From the NCBI GenBank assembly GCA_036426205.1, contig CM071586.1, positions 9,048,219 to 9,112,218 of the forward strand: 64,000 nucleotides of DNA. Reading direction: 5' to 3'. Each line of letters starts with the position of its first letter. The stretch's first letter is position 1. Both the position numbers and the translations under genes were made by a program. The notes beneath the pieces are model-generated. The model saw nothing but the letters and a program-made list of their open reading frames with translations. It was not told the DNA's origin and searched no databases. Shown piece by piece: positions 44,869 to 55,151 of the stretch. Origin of the DNA: Ascaphus truei. Its lineage: Eukaryota > Chordata > Amphibia > Anura > Ascaphidae.

Positions 44869-44915
44869 CACTCCTGACGAAGCCAACGCATCGGATTCGC
44901 AAAACGCGTAGAGTG
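44869..44915 (+). ncRNA. Hammerhead-ribozyme-like motif
   Basis: CACTC, CTGACGA, A, a stem-II region GCCAACGC...TTCGC, AAAACGCGTA, GAGTG. Helix I is a perfect 5 bp. A TATATTAA box lies at 44835-44842, 27 bp upstream. Confidence 0.55.
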
Positions 44916-45159
44916 ATAGTGCCCAAAGGAGGAGAGAAGAAGTGACAGAGATTACGAGTCCCTAAACCGAATACCGGAAGTGGAAGTGATGTGACGCAAG
45001 AGAACCGAAGTAGTGTGAAGTGACGCAACGCTCAAGAGAAGAGACCAGGAAGCAGGTAGCTGACGTGGAGGCGTTTCACGAACCGATCGCTGACCGGAAG
45101 AGGGGGGTGAGCACAGGTGTTCACATCGATTCTCTTCCATACAACATTTTAGTGATATA

Positions 45160-45580
45160 CTGCGCGACAAAATTTACTTTTGAGCAAATACTCACACTAT
45201 GTACCATGGCAGATACCCTGGAATGCGCCCGCCCCTCCCAACCTCAGACAAGCCCGTTGCGTTGCCTTCCCAGCATGGTATGCCTGGCCGATGGGGGCTG
45301 ATCGTGTAAATGATAATGATTAGGATTTAATAGGCTGCAATGCTTCGCCGTGTCTACAGATGGCATAAAATTCATGAATTGTAATGCAGTTATATATATA
45401 TAATGTGCAGTATTGCAGCCAGCGGGAATAAAGCTTCAATCCTGCATGAGGGGAAAATAACGCAATGCACTCGGGCAGAAAAAACCAGTACACAAACCTC
45501 AATACACCCCAGGGAGTATACACCCGTAATTCAGTCAGGGGGAATCGACGACCGGGCTCGAATAAAGTGTGTCGCCAGTG
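45160..45580. mobile_element. TA-flanked MITE, 421 bp (right arm)
   Basis: Reverse-orientation copy of the 34930 MITE. It is flanked by TA (45158-45159 and 45581-45582) at the same target sequence (GCGTA/TATCAC), with many small indels. Confidence 0.85.
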
Positions 45581-45581
45581 T

Positions 45582-45918
45582 ATGCGTTATTTTAACGTTT
45601 TTATTGTAAGTTTGCATTTTTTGAATCCTTATAAAGTTACGTTTTTTAAGATTGGTCTGCACTATGGATATATTTCTTTTTTCATGCACCATCATCTTGC
45701 TGTGATCGGAGTTCATCATCTTCTCTGAACCAGGAGTTCTTCTTGTCATCCATAATTGCTTCCTGTTGCCCGTTAAATACTGATATCTTGTGAGTAGGCT
45801 GTACATAAGAGCCAAGAAATCCACAGACTTTATTTACATTGTTTTATTGTCTACACTTAGATTGTTTTTGTTTTATTTCCCATATATGCTCCCCCTGGAT
45901 TGCGAACAAAATTCTAAA
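45582..45918 (-). repeat. Outer inverted repeat, right copy
   Basis: Near-identical reverse complement of 33949-34295. Confidence 0.9.
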
Positions 45919-45961
45919 TTCCTACTTTAATGGGAAGCCATAAAAATCCAGGGTTGCAGCC

Positions 45962-46007
45962 CTTCTACGCGTTTCGTGCAGGTTATGCACTTTATGCACT
46001 TCTTGAC
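45962..46007 (-). ncRNA. Hammerhead-ribozyme-like motif (remnant)
   Basis: Minus strand: TGTCAAGAAGTGC, a duplicated ATAAAGTGC segment, TGCACGAAACGCGTAGAAGG. The 3' half is conserved but the CTGANGA box has been lost, so it is presumed inactive. Confidence 0.4.
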
Positions 46008-46258
46008 ACAGCTGCATGCGTTGGGGAGAGCTGCTGAGAACTTGTGAGTACTCATACCTAGGGCCAACCCAATGAGGAGGGGGAGGTGTTTCTGTATGCC
46101 TATACCCCACCGTCAGGGTGTTCTAGAGCCACTCTTTAGGTTAAGTACATTTGAATTATTACCACATTAATTATATACCCAGTTTGCTCTTTCCCTTTTA
46201 TGAATGGTCTATATTTTGGGATAGGACCAGGCATTTGAGCATCATCTTTCCACATATA

Positions 46259-46963
46259 CCTCCTCAAAGAAACAAATAAGGTTAGTTTGGCATGATCTAT
46301 CCTTCATAAATCCATGCTGACTATTACTAATAATTTTGTTTTCCATTAGGTATTCCTCAATATGATCCCGTATTAAACCTTCAAGTAGTTTCCCCACAAT
46401 TGAAGTCAGGCTTACAGGTCTATAATTTCCCGGTTGTGATCTAGCTCCCTTTTTAAATATAGGCACCACATCTGCTTTACGCCAATCTTGAGCCTGTGGA
46501 AATGGAGTCCTTGAATATTAAATATAATGGTTTGGCTATTACTGAGCTTAACTCCTTGAGAACTCTTGGATGTATGCCATCTGCCCCAGGTGCCTTATTT
46601 ACATTAATTTTTTCAAGTCGCTTATGAACTTCTTCCTCAGTTAACCAATTGTTCATTAATATGGAGGTTGTGGCTTCCTCCTGCGGCACTACTATTGAAC
46701 TTGATTCTTCCCTGGTAAGCACAGAGGCAAAGAATGTGGTTAAAACCTCAGCTTTTTCCTTATCTCCAATAATAAACCCATCTCACACTGAAAGGGTCCG
46801 ATATTTTCTTTTCTCATTTTTTTGTTATTAAGGTACTTAAATAACTTTTTAGGGTTGACCTTACTTTTTATTGCAATCCTTTTTTCATTATCCATTTTTG
46901 CTAATTTGATTGCCCTTTAGCAATTTTTGTTACATTCCTTATATGCCTGTTCAAACACTTGCA
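46259..46963 (-). pseudogene. CR1-type LINE ORF2, N-terminal RT half
   Basis: The minus strand encodes NWLTEEEVHKRLEKINVNKA and GADGIHPRVLKELSSVIAKP. A frame break near 46475 precedes VVPIFKKGARSQPGNYRPVS and NSQHGFMKDRSCQTNLICFF. This is the RT fingers region immediately upstream of the part at 33763. More upstream sequence to about 46963 reads as pre-RT linker with stops. Confidence 0.88.
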
Positions 46964-48530
46964 AGTGAGATCCACGTATGGCCCACATAAATTTTAGCTA
47001 GGTAGTAACAATATATCACCAGGGTAGGGGGCAAGGGGAGGGGGAAGGGGTGGAGGGAGCCCTCGCTACTGCCACAGACACAGGTGCTGCAATCAGGGGA
47101 AATATTGAACAACAAAAACGAGAGGCAATAGGGGAGCCCCTTCTGCAGCCACAATGGAGTTGGGTTGTAAACGGTGCTTTGGGTGTAGATACAGTAGTGG
47201 ACAAGAGAGAGAGAACCCAATATAGCACTCAGGTTCACGCTCTGGTGGTGAATGAATGAGTTAAAACATAATCTTTATTAGTAGCAATTTATAATAAAAT
47301 AATGGATGTTAGAACAACGTACTGGAGGTAGGCTGATCTTAAGTACTTTAAGCCATATTGGCTCTGGATGGAACGTAATTGTGAGTACCAGGTAAATCCT
47401 AATAGAACACACGTAGCAAAACAGCACAGAAATCCTTTGTGTGGACCTGTGTAATGAGTGAATACTAATGGGTATGCTCGAGTAGGTACTGAGATTACCA
47501 GTCACATAATGGCAGTATCTGCATAAACCCTGGCATATAATAGGTAATGTGACTAGTAGCAACTGATATACATTTAAAATGTTATCTGCTCTATAGGGGC
47601 TATAAAAATGGTAGCTTTTGTGACATTGTATTTAACAATGCCATTCCTGTTACACAAGAATTTTAATTATTGATATCACATTCTCAGTTAGTGGCAAACA
47701 TCGCGTTATGTCTTAATGGGAGTAGCTTAAGTCAGTGGTACTGAGAATAATAGATATACTGCACTCCCATCCAGTGGCGATTTTTGCTTTTAGATAAAAC
47801 AGAGCTATAGTATTTAGTCTAACAGGATGGTAGGAGGATCATTATTATTGTTCTACCCTAATAACTAAATACAACAGCCCGTTACACTATTATGGTATAG
47901 TGCTGAGATGCTTATATGGCAAGGTGGTACACTTTCTGTTGGTTAGTCCACCTATATTTTATATTATAATACTAATAAAGTTTATTTTTTAATATATTCA
48001 TCATTACATTATTGGGAGTGTTACAATAGGGGCCACTTTTCTTTACACCTGTTTTCTTGATAGGTATCATTTGTTCAAATGTAATCAGCCCCAGCACCCC
48101 AATTACTATTAGACAGTAGTGAGAGTGTTTCCCCCTTACCCCCTCCCTTCCATGTATTTCACTTCAGAAAGATAACCACAATTCCTCTTAGGATCATTTA
48201 ATATAGATGTTGTGCTGAGCAATTCTTCTCCTTACTGTTTATATAACAATTTACATAAAAACAGCAGTCAACAGACACATGACATGACATTTTGTATCTC
48301 TTCTAAAACACAAGTGTTACCAAAGTTCCCATTGGGGACCAAACATTTGACTTTAATAAATCATATTGTTTAATTAATTGTTTCTGTCCTCGACAACATT
48401 CATATATTCAAAACTCATTTCAAGGTCACAATTAATTGGAATATTGTTTATTAAAGTTGTTATATCATAGCTTTTGCTTTTATTTATTTCGGTGCCCTCA
48501 TTAACAATATATTGCACATCTTTTGTTTTT
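46964..48530. other. Intergenic, no gene recognised
   Basis: 46964-47010 repeats the GTGAGATCCACGTATGGC segment of 31264. The rest is AT-rich without recognisable coding or element ends. Confidence 0.4.
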
Positions 48531-51500
48531 TAAGGAAAATATGGTGACAGGATTATTTGGGGCATCTGAATACTGAGTGGGGAATTCTGTGTGTTTCAGG
48601 TACCTATAAAGTGTGATGGAGTTTCAGTATATTTCTTCATAGAAGACAGTATTTAGGACACACAAATCTTTACAAAGATATAATGTTTGAGAATTAGCTC
48701 AGCTCACAGGCAAAGGAAAGATGATCTGTATTCATAATAAATATGTCAGTATTCAGGAATCTAAACAAAATGGAGCCCATGTTAGTTTATTTTATTTATT
48801 GCTTATTATCTTAACTATAAATAGCAAATGTACTGCATGGTTTGTGTCAGATATACATTTTCAAACTTAGTGAAATACATTAGAAACACACATTATAAAC
48901 TATGTATTAAAAATGATCTACAGTATAAGGAACTTCCAACTTATAGTACTTTCTTAAAATGAAGAAACGTCATACAAATTACACACTTACCTTACATTTT
49001 TCAATACATTTACATTTACTTACATTTTTACAATACAAGTTAATTTATAATAAAAAGGTAAATATGCCACACAATTACAATAAATACTTATTTTCCTAAG
49101 TTTAACGAAACCTTTTACAAAAGCCATAATTTTCATATAGTGTCATATTACAATTTATACTTTTCTGTGTGATTTCTCTGATGCCTAACAAATTGTGACC
49201 TCCGGGCAAAACATTTCGCACATTCAGAACATATAAATGGCTTTTCTCCTGTGTGAACTCTGTGATGTATAAGAAGATCTGAGTTATTGGTAAAACATTT
49301 CTCGCATTCAAAACATACAAATGGCCTTTCTCCTGTGTGAATTTTCTGATGTCTAACAAGATCTGAGTTATTGTTAAACCTTTTGGCACATTCAGAACAT
49401 ACAAATGGTTTTTCACCTGTGTGAATTCTCTGATGGATAACAAGTTTATCGTTATTAGAATAACATTTCCCACATTCAGAACATACAAATGGTTTTTCGC
49501 CTGTGTGAATTCTCTGATGTGAAACAAGGTGTGAATTATTGGTAAAACATTTTTCACATTCAGAACATACAAATGATTTTTCTCCTGTGTGAATTTTCTG
49601 ATGTGAAACAAGGCGTGAGTTATTGCTAAAACATTTCTCACATTCAGAGCATACAAATGGTTTTTCTCCTGTGTGAATTCTCTGATGTATAAGGAGATCT
49701 GAGTTATTGGTAAAACATTTCTCACATTCAAAGCATACAAAAGGTCTTTCTCCTGTGTGAATTCTCTGATGTCTAACAAGATCTGAGTTATTAGTAAAAC
49801 TTTTGTCACATTCAGAACATACAAATGGTTTTTCTCCTGTGTGACTTCTCTGATGTATAACAAGTTTAGCGTTGTTGGTAAACCATTTCCCACATTCAGA
49901 ACATACAAATGGATTATCTCCTGTGTGAAGTCTCTGATGTGTAGCAAGATCTGAGTTATTGGTAAAACAGTCCTCACATTCAGAACATACAAATGGTTTT
50001 TCTCCTGTGTGACTTCTCTGATGTATAAGAAGATATGAATTCCTGCTAAAACATTTCTCACATTCAGAACATACAAATGGCTTCTCTCCTGTGTGTACTC
50101 TCAGATGTCTAACAAGAGCTGATTTATAAGAGAAGTGTTTTCCACATTCAGAGCAAGACAGTGTCTCTTCTTTGTGAATTGTCTGATGTTTAACAAGATC
50201 TGAGTTACAAATAAAGCATTCCTGACATACAAAGCAGTTATACAGCATCTCTGAGGTGTGTGTTCTTTGGTGAGTTCTATAAACGAACTCATTTTGAAAG
50301 GTTTTAGCACATTCACAGCACTTATACGTCTTTACTGACAAGTTCTTGTAAATGTTCCCTGCATTAGTGATTCCTTTGTTACACTTTGTAATATGAGTAG
50401 ATGAATATTCTGTCCCTGTATGTTCTCTGAGTGTATACATGTGGGAGTCTGTGAGATTTCCTTCTTCTTGCAAGGTTGATTTATTAGCCATAATTCTCAC
50501 AGATTTTCTCACTCTTTCTTGGTGTATTTCGGCTTATGCGGTTTACTTCTTGATGACTTTGTGCAATAGAAGATATCAGTATTATCCAATCTGGTGAACA
50601 AAACAAAAAAGATTTACTTCCGGGGTATTTCTGATGATAGATATATCAGCTGGAAATAAATGCACTATAATTAAGTTAATTTATTTATATCTGTTTGAGC
50701 ATTTTAACCTTTGAATGTCACAGGGGTCACAGCACCAGATTGCCACTGCCCATCTGTCACTCATGATCACATGATCACTTTATCACTGATGACGGAACGG
50801 AAGAAGTCACCCCCCTTCCATTCCTAATCTGTAGATTCTATGGAGCGCAGTAAAATGAGCATGCTATTTTTGACATCACTATGTCATTGAGCCCCTGGAG
50901 TGCCAGACCCTAAAGAGACACCGTACACATGGTAAAATGTTCATTCAATCTGGAATACAGTAAACTCTTTACAGGATCAGTGCAGAAAACAATTAGCAAT
51001 TCCAATAAATTTTAAATGTTCTCAGCTACTTTATCATGATAATGCTCTGTGTGCCCCAGATTTACAGTAGCACATATTTTACTTTGAGGATCTGAGTTTC
51101 TCACCGGAGTTACTGTATATACTGTACAAGTTAAAATCAGGAATTTAATGCATCACATACATTTCCATTTTATAATGGGAATGGTAAACTTTAAAAAAGG
51201 GCATTAGAAATTCTTAGCAGATACACTTATTTGGGATCAAGTCCCTTTGTATGAAATATGTTTCTTCCATGAGCACCCACCACTAAAGTGTGTTGATGTG
51301 ACTATGATGTCACCCTGTAACCTTTTATTTATGTAGTTATTTTTACTCACCTCTGCTTCTTTTTTGTTCATGTTACATTTTGGATTTGGTCTTGCCCATT
51401 TTAGAGGATGCAATTTTCTCTTAGAGTCCTAACGTCATTGCTTATTTGAATTGGCACTATTAGGTCCCTTTTTTTAGACTGGGACATCCTAATTGTTTAG

Positions 51501-52110
51501 AGTTTATATGCAGGAATTTCCTTCTCCTAACACTTTACAACAGCAGTGACACCTTTACATGCAGCTCTTCTCCTTGCCCAATTTTAGGTGTCACATTGAC
51601 GCATCCTCTATATATTATAGGAGATAAGTATAATGAAAGAGTTTGTAACATGACGCTTTTTTTTTATACACACGTACAAAAAAAATATAGAACCAGATAA
51701 AAATATGTGAAGGCAACAGGTGAACACTGTGAAATAGACGGTCCAAAGTCATTTAACCCTTGGAAAATATTTTTTTCATGAATAAGAAGCTAATTTCAGC
51801 CTTGTGAAACTATGAAGTTTTGTAACCAAGGTATTGGAGACTAAGCTCCCAAGGCCACCTGGTTGGGTTGGTTATGACACTAGGTCCTGTCCTTCAGAAA
51901 GTAACCGATAGTTTCCCTGGCCCTGTATGTGATTGCACAGGCACCACGTCTGAAGAAAGCTTTAGATAGACACTCCCTGTCACATCAGGCTGACTTTCTG
52001 TTTTATCAGAAGTAGGAGAAGTCCTTGAGAAGCAGTTATATTATTTGTCAATTGGATCCTTTCTTCCCTGCTATCAAAAATATATGCATGTGAAAAACAT
52101 GTGGATTAGA
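48531..52110. repeat. Segmental duplication, copy 2 (zinc-finger block)
   Basis: Collinear with 26383-30620 but without the MITE, the palindromic insertion and the second 83-bp unit. It preserves the ancestral empty sites for both insertions. Confidence 0.9.
49148..50491 (-). CDS. C2H2 zinc-finger protein, main coding exon (copy 2)
   Basis: About 447 residues from the first in-frame ATG (MANKSTLQEEGNL). This is a probable nuclear DNA-binding regulator and the paralogue of the gene at 27024-28115. It has 14 fingers, against 11 in copy 1. The first (YKCCECAKTF) keeps both cysteines that copy 1 has lost. Fingers use HTGEKP-type linkers and the FVCSECEKCF backbone; helix sequences include SDLVRH, SRLVSH, DKLVIH and SQFVRH. 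The extra fingers lie in the C-terminal half and look like internal duplications (two FVCFECEKCFTNNSDLLIH fingers). The frame stays open for about 14 codons before the ATG, then meets TAA, so an upstream exon could join there. No KRAB domain was found. No frameshifts. Confidence 0.88.
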   Translation of the reverse strand: MANKSTLQEEGNLTDSHMYTLREHTGTEYSSTHITKCNKGITNAGNIYKNLSVKTYKCCECAKTFQNEFVYRTHQRTHTSEMLYNCFVCQECFICNSDLVKHQTIHKEETLSCSECGKHFSYKSALVRHLRVHTGEKPFVCSECEKCFSRNSYLLIHQRSHTGEKPFVCSECEDCFTNNSDLATHQRLHTGDNPFVCSECGKWFTNNAKLVIHQRSHTGEKPFVCSECDKSFTNNSDLVRHQRIHTGERPFVCFECEKCFTNNSDLLIHQRIHTGEKPFVCSECEKCFSNNSRLVSHQKIHTGEKSFVCSECEKCFTNNSHLVSHQRIHTGEKPFVCSECGKCYSNNDKLVIHQRIHTGEKPFVCSECAKRFNNNSDLVRHQKIHTGERPFVCFECEKCFTNNSDLLIHHRVHTGEKPFICSECAKCFARRSQFVRHQRNHTEKYKL

Positions 52111-52139
52111 GTACAAAAAAATAAGTAATATACAAATAG
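50492..52139. other. Upstream sequence of zinc-finger copy 2
   Basis: Non-coding, shared with copy 1. It contains a candidate minus-strand acceptor after TTTTGTTCACCAG near 50590. No upstream coding exon was recognised. Confidence 0.45.
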
Positions 52140-52195
52140 TAATATATATACAGTATATATATATATATATAAATATATACAGTATATATACATAG
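52140..52195. repeat. AT-rich microsatellite (TATATA/TACAGTATATA)
   Basis: Alternating TA tract directly before the 52200 ribozyme-like motif. It could have grown from the TATA region of a PLE pLTR. Confidence 0.85.
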
Positions 52196-52199
52196 ATCA

Positions 52200-52235
52200 G
52201 CCCCTGACGAAGCCGAAAGGAGAAACGCGTAGGGC
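52200..52235 (+). ncRNA. Hammerhead-ribozyme-like motif
   Basis: GCCC, CTGACGA (52204-52210), a short stem-II region AGCCGAAAGGA, GAAA (52222-52225), CGCG, TA, GGGC. Helix I is a perfect 4 bp and the CTGANGA and GAAA boxes are exact. Stem II is weak. The predicted cut is after 52231. Confidence 0.65.
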
Positions 52236-53344
52236 GTGGTTTTGAGACAACTGAGAGTGAACACAGGACATTCGGGAGTAGCAGACAGCAGTTAACAGCT
52301 GTTTGGCAGTGATTTGTACCGGTATACTTCCACGGTACATGTTTTTATCAAAGAGGATTGGGACGCAGATCCACACAGTGAGCCGGGGGATTTGGACGAA
52401 AATCTCGCGAGACGGAGTGACGTCATCACGCCATCACGTGCTGCCGGACGGCCACGGAGGATGAGAGCAGTCAGAGGAGCGGGGAAGTCCACAGACTGTC
52501 GGGACTGACACTAACAGAAGGGAAAGAATACTCTGTACCCCTGAAGTAGCGTGAGTACTACTGGCACATTAGGTGCAGTTAGAGAGACGCACGGCCCCTT
52601 ACTACGGGTCTCAAACCAACAGAGCTAATATCCTGCCCTTAGAGGCTTTGGACACTATTTGGAGTGCACTTTAAAAGTGTCTCTTTACCTCTGGCAGCCG
52701 GCCATAACACCCTAAGTGGTCAAAAGGATATCGTATAGGAAAACAACAAAGACTGTTTATAGATCTACGGATACCCACCCTTGATGAGTGTGAGATGCTC
52801 TAAATTCTCAAAAGTTTTTATGATAACTCACAAAGTGTGAGTATTTTACCTATTGTCATTTTTTAACTAATTTTAAAATAAACTGTGTTACACTATGTGT
52901 GTGTCCCACTTCTCTTCCTATATGTGATACTACGCACGAGATTACGCTTTCTGCGGATGAGATGCTGCTGGATGTTCCAGATTTTTCATAATTGTTCCAG
53001 ATCCCAGAGTGGATACAAGGCCTGATTATATCTTACACATTAAGTGCATATCTTACCCTCTGGCGGTGAAATTGTTAGAACGTATTACCCTATGTTTGTT
53101 TTTCTTGTCTCCACTTGCGCCTACAGTAGGTCATTCTTTTTGGGAAATCTTTCTGTTACCAGCCCGTGGAGCGGTAGACCTTTTGGCTGCAGACTAAGTC
53201 AGGGAAAGTTTGTGAGGTACTATACCCTCCAGTATATGTGGTAATTATATAATTTGTTAATCTCTGTGTGATTGCGCTTATTGTATTTTTCTGTTTTGAT
53301 AATATACTAATACTATATATATATATATATAATATATATATATG
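52236..53344 (+). other. Solo PLE pLTR-like region, no ORF
   Basis: Follows the hammerhead motif with a GC-moderate leader to about 52880, where AATAAACTGTGTTACAC occurs, as in other pLTR segments of this window. No RT follows, so this may be a solo pLTR. The 53.0-53.34 kb part is unassigned. Confidence 0.4.
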
Positions 53345-53351
53345 CACATAT

Positions 53352-54345
53352 AGCTGTATGCTCATCTGCATGTCTTAGGCAGGTCTGCAACCCCGCCTTT
53401 CCCATTATCACCCAGCATACAGCACTTCCACGGCAGCAAGGGATTCTGGGAAATGAATGCAAATGAGCACACAGTGTACTTTTTGCTCAATAACCATTTT
53501 TAAACATGGTTCCCTATAGGCTTAAGCGTTGCTGCATGGTCACAGCTTGAGCACAGCTGGGTTAAGGGTGCATACCCAGAAAACCACCCACAGACAGCTG
53601 TTTTGACCTTAATGTGTCTCATCAGTGTGGGGTTGATTTTACTGGGAATGCAAGAGAGGCTAGGGATAGGCTAACCCATAATACTACGAGTAATTAAGGT
53701 GAGTAAAAAAAAGTGACAAAAACCCTCCACAGGAAAGCACAATATAGCTGTATGCTCATCTGCATGTCTTAGGCAGGTCTGAAACCCAACCTTTCACCAC
53801 TTATTACACCAGCAAGGGATTCTGGAAATGACATGCAAATGAGCACGCAGTGCCACTTTTTGCTTCAAAACCATTTTAACAGGGTTCCCTATAGGTTTTA
53901 AGCTTGCTGCCATGGTCACAGCTTTGAGCACAGCCAGGGTTAAGGTGCATACCCAGAAAAACACCCACAGACAGCTGTTTTGACCTTAAGTGCTCCTCAG
54001 TGTGGGGGTTGATTACAATGGTATGCAAAGAAGCTATGGGATAGGGTATACCATAATACTGAGTAAGTTAGGTGAGTGAAAAGTGCAAAAACCCTCACAG
54101 GAAAGCAAATATGCAAATACAACTGTATGCTCATCTGCATGTCTTAGGCAGGTCTGCAACCCCACTTCACCATTATCACCCAGCATAAAGCACTTCCACT
54201 GCAGCAGGGATTCTGGGAAATGACATGCAAATCGCACCGCAGTCCACTTTTTGCTTCAAAAACCATTTTAACATGGTTCCCTATAGGCTAAGCTTGCTGC
54301 ATGGTCACAGCTTGAGCACGCCAGCGGTTCAAGGTGCATACCCAG
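53352..54345. repeat. Tandem repeat, three units of about 375-395 bp
   Basis: Units start at 53352, 53746 and 54121 with (AG/AA)CTGTATGCTCATCTGCATG. They contain AGGGATTCTGGGAAATG, ATGCAAAT(GAGCA), TTCCCTATAGG, CACAGCTTGAGCAC and GACAGCTGTTTTGACCTTAA. The third unit is partial and ends at a TATA microsatellite. Small indels differ between units. Confidence 0.88.
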
Positions 54346-54385
54346 TATATATATATATATATATATATATACATACACACAAACA

Positions 54386-55151
54386 CAGTTAGGTCCGGAA
54401 ATAATTGGTCACTGACACAATTTTAATAATTGTAGTTCTGTACGCCACCACAATGGATTTGAAATGAAACAACTAAGATGCAATAGAAGTGCAGACTTTC
54501 AGCTTTAATTCAAGGGGTTGAACAAAAATATTGTATAAAACGTTTAGGAATTGCAACCATTTTCATACACAGTCCCCTTATTTCAGGGGCTCAAAAGTAA
54601 TTGGACAAATTAACACAATCATAAATAAAATGTTCATTTTTAATACTTTGTTGGGAGTCCTTTGCAGGCAATGACTGCTTGAAGTCTGGAACGCATGGAC
54701 ATCACCAAACTCTGGGTTTCCTCTTTTGTGATGCTTTGCCAGGCCTTTACTGCAGCTGTCCTCAGTTGTTGTTTGTTCGTGGGTCTTTCTGCCTTAAGTT
54801 TTGTCTTCAGCAAGGGAAATGCATGCTCGCTCGGGTTGAGATCAGGTGATTGACTCAGCCATTGCAGAATATTCCACTTCTTTGCCTTAAAAAAACTCCT
54901 GGGTTGCTTTCGCAGTATGTTTTGGGTCATTGTCCATCTGTAAAGTGAAGCGCCATCCAATCAACTTTGCTGAATTTGGCTTAATCAAAGCAGACAATAT
55001 ATCCCTATACACTTCAGAATTCATCCGGCTGCTTCTGTCTTGTCACATCATCAATAAACACTAGTGACCCAGTGCCATTGTAAGCCATGCATGCCCATGC
55101 CTGCACTTCAAAAGGGGTCTCGCTGAGGTGGTGACCCCCAGACTCACGAAG
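54386..55151 (-). mobile_element. Tc1-type transposon, 3' portion, truncated by an LTR element
   Basis: One terminal repeat is visible: CAGTTAGGTCCGGAAATAATTGG. The element is cut at 55151, where a Gypsy LTR begins, and its other end was not found. Confidence 0.8.
54640..55146 (-). pseudogene. Tc1 transposase C-terminal fragment
   Basis: Minus-strand frames encode ESGGHHLSETPFEVQAWACM near 55130. After frame breaks (55014-54960) come FKAKKWNILQWLSQSPDLNP and SEHAFPLLKTKLKAERPTNK, with the last catalytic acidic residue region, ending at 54640. The N-terminal DNA-binding half is missing. This is a different Tc1 family from the one at 24303. Confidence 0.88.

Larger units (their letters stand above)
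33764..46256. mobile_element. 12.5-kb TA-flanked composite insertion with inverted arms
   Basis: The insertion splits the CR1 RT between two codons of the same reading frame. TA occurs at 33762-33763 and 46257-46258, and removing the insert plus one TA restores GAG GAG GTA GCA CAG in frame. The left end is CAGTGAAAGAAGTAGGCGC and the right end (complement) TATGTGGAAAGATGATGCTC; they are only weakly alike. Inside, 33949-39600 and 39600-45918 are mirror images overall. From outside inward each arm carries a 340-bp outer repeat, a MITE, a hammerhead-type pLTR, PLE A, a second hammerhead-type segment and PLE B. It could be a large transposon or foldback, or a small TA element that later collected PLEs. 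An assembly palindrome is also possible. Confidence 0.6.
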
